Shown piece after piece: positions 14,041 through 20,930 of a stretch of DNA of 20,930 nt (the stretch's first letter is position 1; every line of letters starts with the position of its first letter). The stretch is taken from assembly GCA_002453155.1 (NCBI GenBank), contig DKGG01000015.1, positions 1-20,930 of the forward strand. Reading direction: 5' to 3'. The notes below the pieces were generated by a model. The model saw nothing but the letters and a program-made list of their open reading frames with translations. It was not told the DNA's origin and made no database searches. This DNA is from Bdellovibrionaceae bacterium UBA6776. Lineage in GTDB: Bacteria; Bdellovibrionota; Bdellovibrionia; Bdellovibrionales; UBA1609. The position numbers and the translations under genes were made by a program.

Positions 14041-15249
14041 TTAAAGGCTGCCTGCACCGCTGTTGCGGGGACTGATGTAAAAAGGCTTAAGTACCGAAGG
14101 ACACATCTTCTTCATAAGCGATTGCAAAGACTTTACAGTGTCCTCAATTTCCTGACGAGAAGGCATGGGCGACATCATCTGAGCCAAGTCATTGTCTTGA
14201 CTCATTCGAAAATGAGTTTCATCCAGATTCTTCGTTAAAAAGTCATAATTTTTCATGCAAGAAAGTGAAAACTCATAAGTCTCATGCATAAAATAAAAAA
14301 GGACCAAATCCATCAGCTTCTTTTCCCGCTCAGTCACATTTCGCTGGTCCAGTTCCAACTCCAAGCGGTCCCAAAATTTAGCGAAAGAAGATTTGTGCTC
14401 TCCTAGGAAATACACAAAGGAATCTCCATGGGTGAAATCGTGAACCAAAAATTGGGAAGGCAGGAGTCGCCGCCCATCCACATTCTGAACCTCTGAAGAA
14501 ATTCCCACCAAAAATATTCCGCGGGACATGGCCCACAAAAGGGACCGAAATCCCAAGTTTGCAAAGGTTGGCACAAAGGCAAAACCCTTTAAACCGTCAA
14601 AGGGGTCATACATTGCGGATCTGGAATTGAAAACAAACTGAGTGACGCTCGTTGGATCTTTCAGCCAGTTCTGAATTTTTTCAGGAGAACTGTAAATCAA
14701 ACTTAAGGTGTTACTGTCATTTGGGGCCTGTTTCAAAAATCTTCCATAGACCACATGGTTCTCGAAAGCCTCATGCTCCACAAAATAGTCAAAAATAAGA
14801 GTGTAGAGCAAAACCATATGATTGAGATGAGAAAGCGTGGGCCTCCCAAGCTTAGCGTTTAAAAGATCTGCCTTCAGACCTTCAACCTTAAAAAGAGTTT
14901 CCTGCAGCAAGGAAATTTCTGAATCTTGATAGCCCATTGCTCGCAAATCTGTGGTTTTCCATTTCTCCTGAACCATAGATTCCAAGCGGTCCAAAGTGGA
15001 TTGAATGTACTCCACACTTGCAGAGTGAAGGTGCAAGGCCTTGTCGGCCTCTTTGATGCGAAGATACTTCTTTCGAAAAGTGGTCCTCTCTCCAGAAATT
15101 TTAAGATTTGAGGGCTCCACCTTTGCCAAAAGAATTTGAGCGCAGGAGGTCACCACAGAAAGTGGCGAAGCCGTGGACACGGAGACTGAAAATGTCACCA
15201 TCAAAAGCAACAGAAAGCTCAATGACTTTTGAATCCCTCTCAGTTCCAC
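14041..15249 (-). CDS. Unknown secreted protein
   Basis: I do not recognise this 402-residue protein. It begins with a Sec signal peptide (hydrophobic residues 10-27, likely cleavage near STA/SP) and has no other membrane segment. It is largely helical. Histidines cluster in LVHDFTHGDSFVYFLGEH (about 268-285) and FYFMHETYEFS (about 319-329), a spacing that could bind a metal, although no standard metalloprotease motif such as HExxH is present. The start is GTG 15249 with AAGGAG six bases upstream. It follows the PhoX-like gene by 45 bases on the same strand, so it may be co-transcribed with it, and it ends just before the long palindrome. Confidence 0.75.
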   Translation of the reverse strand: MELRGIQKSLSFLLLLMVTFSVSVSTASPLSVVTSCAQILLAKVEPSNLKISGERTTFRKKYLRIKEADKALHLHSASVEYIQSTLDRLESMVQEKWKTTDLRAMGYQDSEISLLQETLFKVEGLKADLLNAKLGRPTLSHLNHMVLLYTLIFDYFVEHEAFENHVVYGRFLKQAPNDSNTLSLIYSSPEKIQNWLKDPTSVTQFVFNSRSAMYDPFDGLKGFAFVPTFANLGFRSLLWAMSRGIFLVGISSEVQNVDGRRLLPSQFLVHDFTHGDSFVYFLGEHKSSFAKFWDRLELELDQRNVTEREKKLMDLVLFYFMHETYEFSLSCMKNYDFLTKNLDETHFRMSQDNDLAQMMSPMPSRQEIEDTVKSLQSLMKKMCPSVLKPFYISPRNSGAGSL

Positions 15250-15294
15250 ATGATTCTCCTTCTGATCTGAAGGAAGTTCAAAATTCCTGCCAGC

Positions 15295-16890
15295 TCAGCC
15301 ACGGGCCAAACGGGTTGGAAGTTCAATCTGTACCACTGCCGATCGAGGCATGGCATTGCCTCCATCGGGCCAATGGCTTGTGGGGTTCTTATAGGAAGGA
15401 GATTTCTCCCCGGGATGTTGAACCGAAAGAAACAAGGTTCGGCCATCGGGCGAAAAGACAGGTCCGGTCAATTCCGATCCCACGGGTCCTGATGCCACTC
15501 GATGGGCTTTTCCCGCACCCGCTCCTTTTAAGGGCAGATAAAACAACGAATTGTTTTTCATAAACTCATAGGGAGCTTTGTTGATGGATTTGTTAGAAAT
15601 ATCTGTTGTGAACCAAAGGTCTCCCTGAGAATCAAAGGCCAAATTGTCTGGACAGGCAAAGCCTGTTTCCTCACCACCCGACAAAAACGTAGACGCATCA
15701 AATTCCAAAGAACTGGCGTCGCTATTCTTTTCCTGAATTTTTAAAAGGGATCCAAAGGAATTGCCTCGACTCAAGTTGTTGGTCAAAGCCACAATCACAT
15801 CACCACTCACAGGGTGAATTTCAATGTCCTCGGGTCGATCAAGCGGAGTCGCGCCCACAATTTTCGCAGCCTCTCGCGTGCGGATCAGCATTTCCAAAGA
15901 AGAAGAAAACTTCTTCTTCAATCGTGGATCTGAATCCAAATCCAAAGGAAGCCACCGACCTTGCTCTAACGAAGCCACATAAAGCTTTCCACTTTTTAAA
16001 GAGGTCGGAGAATCCGAAATAAATTTATAAAGGTGTTCATCCTCAGTGTCATCGCCGCTGTAAACCACCAGCTGGCCAGATTTTGATACTGTACATGTCG
16101 CGCACTCGTGGGCGAATCTTCCAAGCCCTGTGTGTTTGACCGCCTCTCCCGTCCACGGGTTTACTTCGACCACCCAACCATAATGCTCCGGCGGACGCGG
16201 AAAAAACTTAGACCAACCATATTTGTCCGCTTTTTTTCGGTCCCAAACTCTTTTGCCCGAATTTGTAAAGTAAACCTCTCCGACAAAGCCATCGTAGTTT
16301 TCCTCACAGGTCAAAATATGACCCCAAGGCGTTTTTCCCCCGGCGCAGTTGGCAAGAGTTCCAAGAGCCTTTGTCTTGCCGGCGACTTTTTCTCCATTCG
16401 AAAACGGAATAGGAGTGAAAGCATCAATACGACGGTTGTAGATAGAATGGCGGTCCCAATCCCACTGGGAACCTTTTGCATCCACTTTAAAAAGACTGCC
16501 GCCCACCAAATGCATTTCTTTTTGCACCTGTGAACGGGTCCTTTCGCCCAAGCTCTCTACCTGACTTGCAAAGTAAGGATCCACATATTCGTGGTTTACC
16601 CACATCACTAAGGATTTTGAATTCTTTAAAGGAGCCCATTGAATGTAATCGTTGTTGAAACCAAACAGCTCGCCTTTTGAATTGAGCGGGTCTCCCCAAC
16701 CAATCAACACTTGGCTTTTAAAGCCCTCGGCAAGGGCTAAGGAATCTGTATTTGTGGGGGCTAGAGGAGTAAATGCCTTGCCGCTCACCCAGGATTCAAG
16801 AGTGGAGCAAGAAACCAAGCCTCCACCCATGAGGCTGAGGCCAGCGGAAGCACCTAAGAATTCAAGGAGCTGTCTTCGATTGATTTTCAT
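15295..16890 (-). CDS. PhoX-family (DUF839) protein, predicted Tat-exported lipoprotein
   Basis: A 531-residue protein. The N-terminus has twin arginines (NRRQLLEFLG, R5-R6), a hydrophobic core and a lipobox LVSC (C28), so export by Tat and lipidation are predicted. PhoX-type blocks appear in order: NHEY (99-102), NCAGGKTPWGHILTCEEN (181-198), RFAHE (258-262), YSGDDTEDEHLYKF (277-290), GEETGFACPDNLAFD (about 415-430), and GPVFSPDGRTLFLSVQHPGE near 475-495. PhoX is a monomeric Ca/Fe-dependent alkaline phosphatase of the periplasm, and the acidic and cysteine residues of its metal site seem largely present. Phosphatase activity is therefore likely, though many relatives are untested. It starts five bases after the Topo VI A stop; the ribosome-binding site is weak. 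Confidence 0.85.
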   Translation of the reverse strand: MKINRRQLLEFLGASAGLSLMGGGLVSCSTLESWVSGKAFTPLAPTNTDSLALAEGFKSQVLIGWGDPLNSKGELFGFNNDYIQWAPLKNSKSLVMWVNHEYVDPYFASQVESLGERTRSQVQKEMHLVGGSLFKVDAKGSQWDWDRHSIYNRRIDAFTPIPFSNGEKVAGKTKALGTLANCAGGKTPWGHILTCEENYDGFVGEVYFTNSGKRVWDRKKADKYGWSKFFPRPPEHYGWVVEVNPWTGEAVKHTGLGRFAHECATCTVSKSGQLVVYSGDDTEDEHLYKFISDSPTSLKSGKLYVASLEQGRWLPLDLDSDPRLKKKFSSSLEMLIRTREAAKIVGATPLDRPEDIEIHPVSGDVIVALTNNLSRGNSFGSLLKIQEKNSDASSLEFDASTFLSGGEETGFACPDNLAFDSQGDLWFTTDISNKSINKAPYEFMKNNSLFYLPLKGAGAGKAHRVASGPVGSELTGPVFSPDGRTLFLSVQHPGEKSPSYKNPTSHWPDGGNAMPRSAVVQIELPTRLARG

Positions 16891-16895
16891 AGGTC

Positions 16896-18059
16896 TTAAA
16901 CATAAGACCCAGACTTGATTTTTTCTACGATAATTTTTTCCAGAATTTGTGGATCCTTAGGGTCCACACTAAATACAGCCTGCTGTTCGCAACGCTTCTT
17001 TTCTTTGACCAACCATCTCAAAATGTCTGCCAGTCTTTTGTTCTTTTTGTCTTGAAAGAAGGGGTCATTTTGCAAAGCATCTTTCGCTTTCTTCAAAGAG
17101 CGAGCCTCCGAGGAGTCCTTTTCGCTGACGTTGTAGCAAAGCAAATCATATTTTTTTACATCTTCCGGAAGAACACCCAAAAAGCGAACTTCTGGGGCAG
17201 AGAAGTCTGAGTTTCGAATCAAACTGGCTGCTGACCCGGCTTTTAATGTACGGAAAATGTTCTGCAAGGTGTACGCATCCAGATCTCCGTAAAAGTACAT
17301 AGGCACATTCAGCTGATCTTGCAAAGTTTTACACCAGCCACGCACTCCGTTTGAGGGCACACCCTGCGCACCGATAATGATGCAGTTGTGTCTTTTGTGC
17401 ATGCCGTTGGCAACCAAAGTGTTGGCCGTACCTTCTGATTCAATGACCAAACAAAAATCCACCTTGCCTTTTTTCGACTTCACCTTGAACTGCTGAGGCT
17501 TGTTCTTCGGCTGAAACGGAGTGGTACCCAGCGTGCTCAAATCCACAACTGCCTGCTCACCCTCTGCCAAAGTTTCTGTGACCACCAAGTTTTGCGAGTA
17601 GGTTTGCCCCCCACGATCGTTGGCAAAACAGTTCATCTCTTCCCGATAGACTTCCAACATGTCCCCAATAAAATCGATAATCGCATCACTTTCGGGCTGA
17701 TCATCAAAATCCAAAGGTTTCAAGGTGGGGTTGCTCCGAACCAAACCTTTTGAAACGTAATAAAGTTCACGTTTTGTATTGGTGGCGCCGGACTTCAAAT
17801 TCCCAAGCAAGATCTCAAGCATAAAAACCGTACGTGCCATCTTCTGAACCGAAGACACGTTCAACTCGGTCTTTACCACTTTGTCCCCTGGAGTGAGAAA
17901 ACCCACCTTCGGGTCATAAATGGAGTTGTCCAAAGAGCACTTCACCGCGTGAAGAACAGGCCTCTTTGCTTTTTCTAAATCGGAAAGCATGGATTCACAA
18001 AGTTTCTTAGCTTCTTGAGGAATGTCTTTTTTTGAATGTCTTACTTTAAATTTTGCCAT
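16896..18059 (-). CDS. top6A: DNA topoisomerase VI subunit A (Spo11-like)
   Basis: A 387-residue protein, close to archaeal Top6A (about 370). The catalytic tyrosine motif is KRELYY with Y101 as the likely attacking residue. The Toprim domain follows: glutamate in LVIESEG (E207), IIIGAQGVPSNGVRGW (227-242), and the DxD in YGDLDAY (D259, D261), all needed for Mg binding. Subunit A cuts both DNA strands with 2-base 5' overhangs and works as an A2B2 complex with the ATPase subunit encoded just upstream. I chose ATG 18059 over an in-frame GTG at 18068 because AGGTGA, overlapping the stop of subunit B, lies five bases before the ATG. Topo VI is mainly archaeal and plant but occurs in scattered bacteria. 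Confidence 0.93.
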   Translation of the reverse strand: MAKFKVRHSKKDIPQEAKKLCESMLSDLEKAKRPVLHAVKCSLDNSIYDPKVGFLTPGDKVVKTELNVSSVQKMARTVFMLEILLGNLKSGATNTKRELYYVSKGLVRSNPTLKPLDFDDQPESDAIIDFIGDMLEVYREEMNCFANDRGGQTYSQNLVVTETLAEGEQAVVDLSTLGTTPFQPKNKPQQFKVKSKKGKVDFCLVIESEGTANTLVANGMHKRHNCIIIGAQGVPSNGVRGWCKTLQDQLNVPMYFYGDLDAYTLQNIFRTLKAGSAASLIRNSDFSAPEVRFLGVLPEDVKKYDLLCYNVSEKDSSEARSLKKAKDALQNDPFFQDKKNKRLADILRWLVKEKKRCEQQAVFSVDPKDPQILEKIIVEKIKSGSYV

Positions 18060-18068
18060 GGATGTCAC

Positions 18069-19874
18069 CTATTTCTTTCGCGCCGGAGATTTCTTAGAAG
18101 GAGAAGCCGCTTTCTTTGTCGTTTTCGCAGCCACCTTTTTGGTTGTTTTTTTGGTGGCCTTCTTTGCAACTTTTTTGGTCGACTTTTTCATTGCTGGAAA
18201 GCCGGACTCTTCGTCTTCTGCGCTGGCTGCATCTTCATCACCAAGAAGCTCTTTTTCCTTGGCCTTTAAAACTTTCAGTTTTTCTTCGGCCTCTTTGAGT
18301 GCCTCTTCTGCCGTGTCTGTGTCTCGACCCAAGAGCTTCTGCAAGCCCTCTTCAGCTCTTTGCTCACGAGCTTTGGACGCATTGACGATTCGAACCAAGC
18401 CTTCCACCAAAATGGGGCCAAACTTTTCGATGTGCTGAAGTTTGCGCTCTAAATCTGCGGCTTTACTTTCGGCACGGATGTGTCGGGACAACTTCTGCCC
18501 GGCCTGCATCAAGGCTCGGCGGATTTCTTCCACCAGCTCATCACTGCCATCAATGGTTTCTTTGGAGGCATTTTTAAATTTGATAAAGGGCGAAGTCACA
18601 CTCACCGCAAAAACATAAGGACCTGTGGGTAAAGAGGACTTTTGTTGATTCAGTCCATAGGACCGCCAATTCACAGACTCCACAGATCGCGTGATGGCAC
18701 AGGCGCCTTTATCAAACTGCAAAGGAACTCGGTTGGCAAATCTCAACAACTGAACCGGAGATTCTTTTTCTTCTCCGCCACCGCGATTGAGAAATCGGGC
18801 AATCGCCACCTCTACCACCACTGGCTTGAAGTCACAAATTTTAGGTCTACGCGTAACCACACTGAAAAAGTCCACTTCTCCAAGCCGCTGAATGCTTTTG
18901 GAAAGGCCCTCTTCTCCCACGGTCAACACCGACCGTGTGGTGGGCGCCATCAACTCCACCTCTTGAAGAATCTGATAAATCTTTTTGAAGTTGGCTTCCG
19001 AAATGGCCGTCAAAGGTTTCGACACCAAGTCTTTGGGCATTCCCTTTTTCACCATGTCTTTGATGACTGCATCGGAAATCCGCGAAAATCCCTTTTTCAA
19101 GAAATTGTTCAAAGGCATTTTTCCAAAAAGAGCGGCGTGAGTCATAAATTCACCCAGCTTCATGGTGTGAGGGTGAGGAAGAGTGCTTGGTGGAACGTGT
19201 GGAATTTCATCCGATACACTTTCAACCACCACGGGCGGATCTTCCAACAGCTCATAGCTCAATGAAAGGTGGGGGTTCACCAAAGTGGTGCCCTCGAGAT
19301 AGGTCAAAATCCCACCATCGCCATTCAATTGAATGCGACCATCAATGCGAAACTCCACCCGAAGTCCATGGTCACGGTCCCAATCCACAGAAGTCTTATT
19401 TTTAAAAAGACCTTTGTTTCCTTTGATATCCACGTCGACCGTGCCTTGCACGGCCTTTTTCATGCGTGTGGTTTTGCTGGTGACTTTCACTCCCGCCGCA
19501 TTGGTCAACTGCGCCCAAGTGGTGGCCGCGGAGATTCCAATCCCCTGTTGCCCCCGAGAACAGCGCCCACGACCAAATTTGGAGGAAGCCAAGTACTCTC
19601 CAAAAACCTTTGGAAGGTCGTCGGCTTCTAGGCCGGGTCCGTTGTCGTCCACAACAATTTCAACCAAATCGGTATTTTTGGAAGAGCCCGAACCCACTTT
19701 TTTAATGGACACAAATAGTTTTGGAGAGATGCCGGCGTCTTCGCAGGCATCTAAAGAGTTGTCGACCGCTTCCTTCAAAGTGGTCAAGACCGCTTTAAAT
19801 GGAGAGGAGAACCCCACCTGTTGGAGGTTTTTTGCAAAATATTCGGCAGTACTGCTGGATGTGATCTTTGCCAC
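18069..19874 (-). CDS. top6B: DNA topoisomerase VI subunit B, GHKL ATPase, with basic tail
   Basis: A 601-residue protein, longer than typical Top6B (about 530). The GHKL ATPase motifs are N-box EAVDNSLDA (35-43), DDNGPG (76-81) and the GQQGIGIS loop (108-115). The H2TH and transducer domains follow to about residue 465, including VNWRSYGLNQ near 401-410. After that comes a helical, charged stretch (about 470-545), an acidic linker (GDEDAASAEDEESG, 545-558), then residues 563-601, very rich in lysine, alanine, threonine and serine (TKKVAKKATKKTTKK), like a histone H1 tail. ATP-driven closure of this subunit pairs with DNA cleavage by subunit A. Start is GTG 19874. A candidate sigma-70 promoter lies 50-78 bases upstream. 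Its stop overlaps the ribosome-binding site of subunit A. Confidence 0.93.
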   Translation of the reverse strand: MAKITSSSTAEYFAKNLQQVGFSSPFKAVLTTLKEAVDNSLDACEDAGISPKLFVSIKKVGSGSSKNTDLVEIVVDDNGPGLEADDLPKVFGEYLASSKFGRGRCSRGQQGIGISAATTWAQLTNAAGVKVTSKTTRMKKAVQGTVDVDIKGNKGLFKNKTSVDWDRDHGLRVEFRIDGRIQLNGDGGILTYLEGTTLVNPHLSLSYELLEDPPVVVESVSDEIPHVPPSTLPHPHTMKLGEFMTHAALFGKMPLNNFLKKGFSRISDAVIKDMVKKGMPKDLVSKPLTAISEANFKKIYQILQEVELMAPTTRSVLTVGEEGLSKSIQRLGEVDFFSVVTRRPKICDFKPVVVEVAIARFLNRGGGEEKESPVQLLRFANRVPLQFDKGACAITRSVESVNWRSYGLNQQKSSLPTGPYVFAVSVTSPFIKFKNASKETIDGSDELVEEIRRALMQAGQKLSRHIRAESKAADLERKLQHIEKFGPILVEGLVRIVNASKAREQRAEEGLQKLLGRDTDTAEEALKEAEEKLKVLKAKEKELLGDEDAASAEDEESGFPAMKKSTKKVAKKATKKTTKKVAAKTTKKAASPSKKSPARKK

Positions 19875-19922
19875 GAATTCTCAGACCTTTCGCTCAGATG
19901 TTCTTAACTCGATGCTTTTAAC

Positions 19923-19952
19923 AATATAGTCTTAAAGATTATTGAGTATCAA
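19923..19952 (-). promoter_or_regulatory. Candidate sigma-70 promoter for the Topo VI operon
   Basis: On the minus strand TTGATA (19947-19952) and TATATT (19923-19928) are spaced by 18 bases, close to TTGACA-17-TATAAT. It covers the last codons and stop of the HNH gene, giving a leader of about 40 bases to the GTG at 19874. Suggests that Topo VI can be expressed independently of the HNH gene. Confidence 0.4.
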
Positions 19953-20228
19953 TTCCGCGACTGTCAGGTTTTTTTTGCGGGAATTACATTCCTTACAACA
20001 AACGACCACGTTTTTCTTGGTGGTTCGTCCGCCTCTGGAGATGGGAATCAGGTGATCCATGGTCAGTGCGGCTTTGCCGAATTTTTGACCACAATGATAG
20101 CAAACGCCCTTGCCCAAGCGATTTCGCCACCATTGAGAGCCTCGCAGCTCCCGCGCCTTGGCGCGTTCCCGACGGACGTGTGAATCCTCTGAGCTTTCTC
20201 GATATTCCCATGACATGGATATTGACAT
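19932..20228 (-). CDS. Small HNH nuclease domain protein
   Basis: A 98-residue protein. A zinc-binding pair C43-x2-C46 (CYHC) is followed by the HNH core: MDHLIPISRGG with D58 and H59, N73, and C78-x2-C81-N82 (CKECNSRKK). All expected residues are present, so it should be a metal-dependent DNA nuclease or a nicking domain. The basic N-terminus (HVRRERAKARELRG) may contact DNA. Stand-alone proteins of this size are common in bacterial chromosomes and most have no known role. The start is ATG 20228; a second ATG four codons on (20216) is equally plausible, as neither has a good ribosome-binding site. It diverges from bolA with 30 bases between starts, and sits 57 bases before the Topo VI B start. 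Confidence 0.85.
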   Translation of the reverse strand: MSISMSWEYRESSEDSHVRRERAKARELRGSQWWRNRLGKGVCYHCGQKFGKAALTMDHLIPISRGGRTTKKNVVVCCKECNSRKKNLTVAELILNNL

Positions 20229-20258
20229 ACCACATTATCAATGGGAGGGAAAGAGTCT

Positions 20259-20483
20259 ATGAGCCCTCAAGAAATGAAAAAGCGCCTGGAAGCCCAATTT
20301 CCCAATGATAAAGTGGACGTGATGGATTTGACCGGTGGTCAGGATCATTACGAAGTTTATGTGAAGAGTGCCCAGTTCGAAGGACTGAGCCGCATTGAAC
20401 GCCATCAAAAGGTTATGGAAATCTTTTCAGAAGAGCTGAAGACGGGTGAAGTCCATGCCCTTTCTATTCGTACCGAAATTTAA
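20259..20483 (+). CDS. BolA-family protein
   Basis: A 74-residue BolA-fold protein. The family blocks LTGGQDHYEVYV, FEGLSRIERHQKV and HALSIRTEI are all present, including the conserved histidines. In this class BolA proteins pair with CGFS glutaredoxins to hold and pass on [2Fe-2S] clusters, and a CGFS glutaredoxin is encoded 12 bases downstream. The ATG at 20259 is preferred over an in-frame ATG at 20241 because GGGAGG (20243-20248) lies ten bases before it and would otherwise be inside the gene. Length is normal for the short BolA/IbaG type. A weak promoter-like pair, ATGACA (20210) and CATTAT (20233), is possible upstream. Confidence 0.92.
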   Translation: MSPQEMKKRLEAQFPNDKVDVMDLTGGQDHYEVYVKSAQFEGLSRIERHQKVMEIFSEELKTGEVHALSIRTEI

Positions 20484-20495
20484 AAGGAGATCCCT

Positions 20496-20801
20496 ATGAA
20501 TGAAGATCTAAAGAAAAAAATCGAAGACATCATTGCCCAAGACAAGGTGGTTCTTTTTATGAAGGGCACCCCCCAATTTCCACAATGTGGCTTTTCTGCC
20601 CGAGCTGTAGCCATTTTGAACGAGCTTGGAGCTTCTTTTGCGTCTTTTAATGTGTTTGATGACGAAAATGTGCGCCAAGGAATCAAAGAGTTCAGCAACT
20701 GGCCCACCATTCCTCAGCTTTATATTGATAAGAAGTTGATCGGAGGATCTGACATTATGTTGGAGATGTACGAGACCGGTGAGTTTAAGGAGCTTTTGTA
20801 A
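20496..20801 (+). CDS. grxD: Monothiol CGFS glutaredoxin (Grx4/GrxD type)
   Basis: A 101-residue cytosolic protein with the CGFS active site at C31-S34, preceded by KGTPQFPQ, and the glutathione-binding elements WPTIPQLYIDKKLIGGSDI (about 68-87), including the cis-proline. Monothiol glutaredoxins of this class bind a glutathione-ligated [2Fe-2S] cluster in a dimer or with BolA, and donate it to target proteins. AAGGAG stands six bases before ATG 20496. It follows bolA by 12 bases, a neat two-gene operon ended by the terminator at 20833. Confidence 0.95.
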   Translation: MNEDLKKKIEDIIAQDKVVLFMKGTPQFPQCGFSARAVAILNELGASFASFNVFDDENVRQGIKEFSNWPTIPQLYIDKKLIGGSDIMLEMYETGEFKELL

Positions 20802-20813
20802 GATTTTTGATTT

Positions 20814-20930
20814 TTACTGCCATCGATGATTGAGGCGAGCCTTTGGGGTTCGCCTTTTTTGTTTGTGAATTTTGAGGGCCTTCTTCTCTTCTCTTGGGTT
20901 CCTTTCCTTTCTTCTTCTCTTCTTCTCTTC
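20814..20930 (-). other. Polypurine/polypyrimidine tract; possible end of a gene entering from the right
   Basis: Bases 20881-20930 are almost pure pyrimidine on the plus strand (TTCTTCTC-type repeats), so the minus strand is A/G-only and all three of its frames are open. One frame ends at a TAA at 20814-20816 after 38 codons rich in lysine, arginine and glutamate (ERNPREEKKALKIHKQKRR), like the basic tail of a nucleic-acid-binding protein. Because any purine tract would read this way, coding is unproven, and the frame would have to run through the grxD terminator. Confidence 0.25.
20833..20864 (+). terminator. Intrinsic terminator after the bolA-grxD operon
   Basis: AGGCGA (20833-20838) pairs with TCGCCT (20850-20855), extended inward by G-T and C-G pairs (GCC with GGT), with a loop around CTTTGG. 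It is followed by a T-rich run (six T residues to 20860, then GTTT). It lies about 30 bases after the grxD stop codon. Confidence 0.85.

Noticed and set aside
13848..14057. Minus-strand open frame of 69 codons across the long palindrome
   Set aside because: It consists largely of the inverted repeat and overlaps the end of the unknown secreted protein; no coding support.
19333..19929. Plus-strand open frame of 198 codons opposite topoisomerase VI B
   Set aside because: Shadow of a gene with unmistakable GHKL motifs; the product is low in recognisable motifs and has no start signal.
20210..20238. Sigma-70 promoter for bolA (ATGACA, 17 bases, CATTAT)
   Set aside because: The fit is moderate and would begin the transcript almost on the ribosome-binding site, so it is not listed as a feature.

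Overview
The window looks like a chromosomal stretch from a Gram-negative bacterium, most likely a Bdellovibrio-like member of the Bdellovibrionota. That is an inference, since no rRNA or other taxonomic marker is present. Supporting signs are moderate GC (about mid-40s % by eye), Sec, Tat and lipoprotein signals, a GldA/F/G-type ABC cluster, many secreted proteins of unknown function, frequent GTG starts, and a full DNA topoisomerase VI pair. No tRNA, rRNA, CRISPR array, phage gene or transposase is visible.

Layout. 1-457 has no convincing gene but is rich in structure: a small perfect hairpin, two copies of a folded repeat, and a large snap-back. A HAD/App1-like phosphatase gene (458-1537, minus) diverges from a two-gene plus-strand unit (1583-3510), an unknown protein translationally coupled to a radical SAM protein of the spore photoproduct lyase family. 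From 20228 down to 3470 every gene is on the minus strand. In transcription order these are: a small HNH nuclease; topoisomerase VI B and A; a PhoX-family Tat lipoprotein; an unknown secreted protein; then, beyond a 34-bp perfect palindrome, a repeat-tailed lipoprotein; an NFACT/RqcH-like protein; a four-gene ABC cassette (ATPase, permease, GldG-like, DUF4340-like); a GHMP sugar kinase; a DUF429 protein; and a FlgT/CsgG-like exported protein. The right end (20259-20801, plus) carries BolA and a CGFS monothiol glutaredoxin, followed by a good intrinsic terminator.

How they fit together. The Topo VI genes are tightly spaced, with the ribosome-binding site of subunit A lying on the stop codon of subunit B, and a plausible sigma-70-type promoter lies just upstream. 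The ABC cassette is also tight (4-nt overlap, then 3-nt, 3-nt and 9-nt gaps), so membrane machine and sugar kinase are probably co-transcribed. BolA plus CGFS glutaredoxin is a classic iron-sulfur partnership. The most unusual items are the bacterial Topo VI with a histone-H1-like tail on its B subunit, the structured non-coding DNA at 1-457 and 13872-13974, the SPL-family enzyme apparently lacking the hydrogen-donor cysteine of true SP lyase, an RqcH-like protein with altered key residues, and a lipoprotein with two adjacent tandem repeat families.
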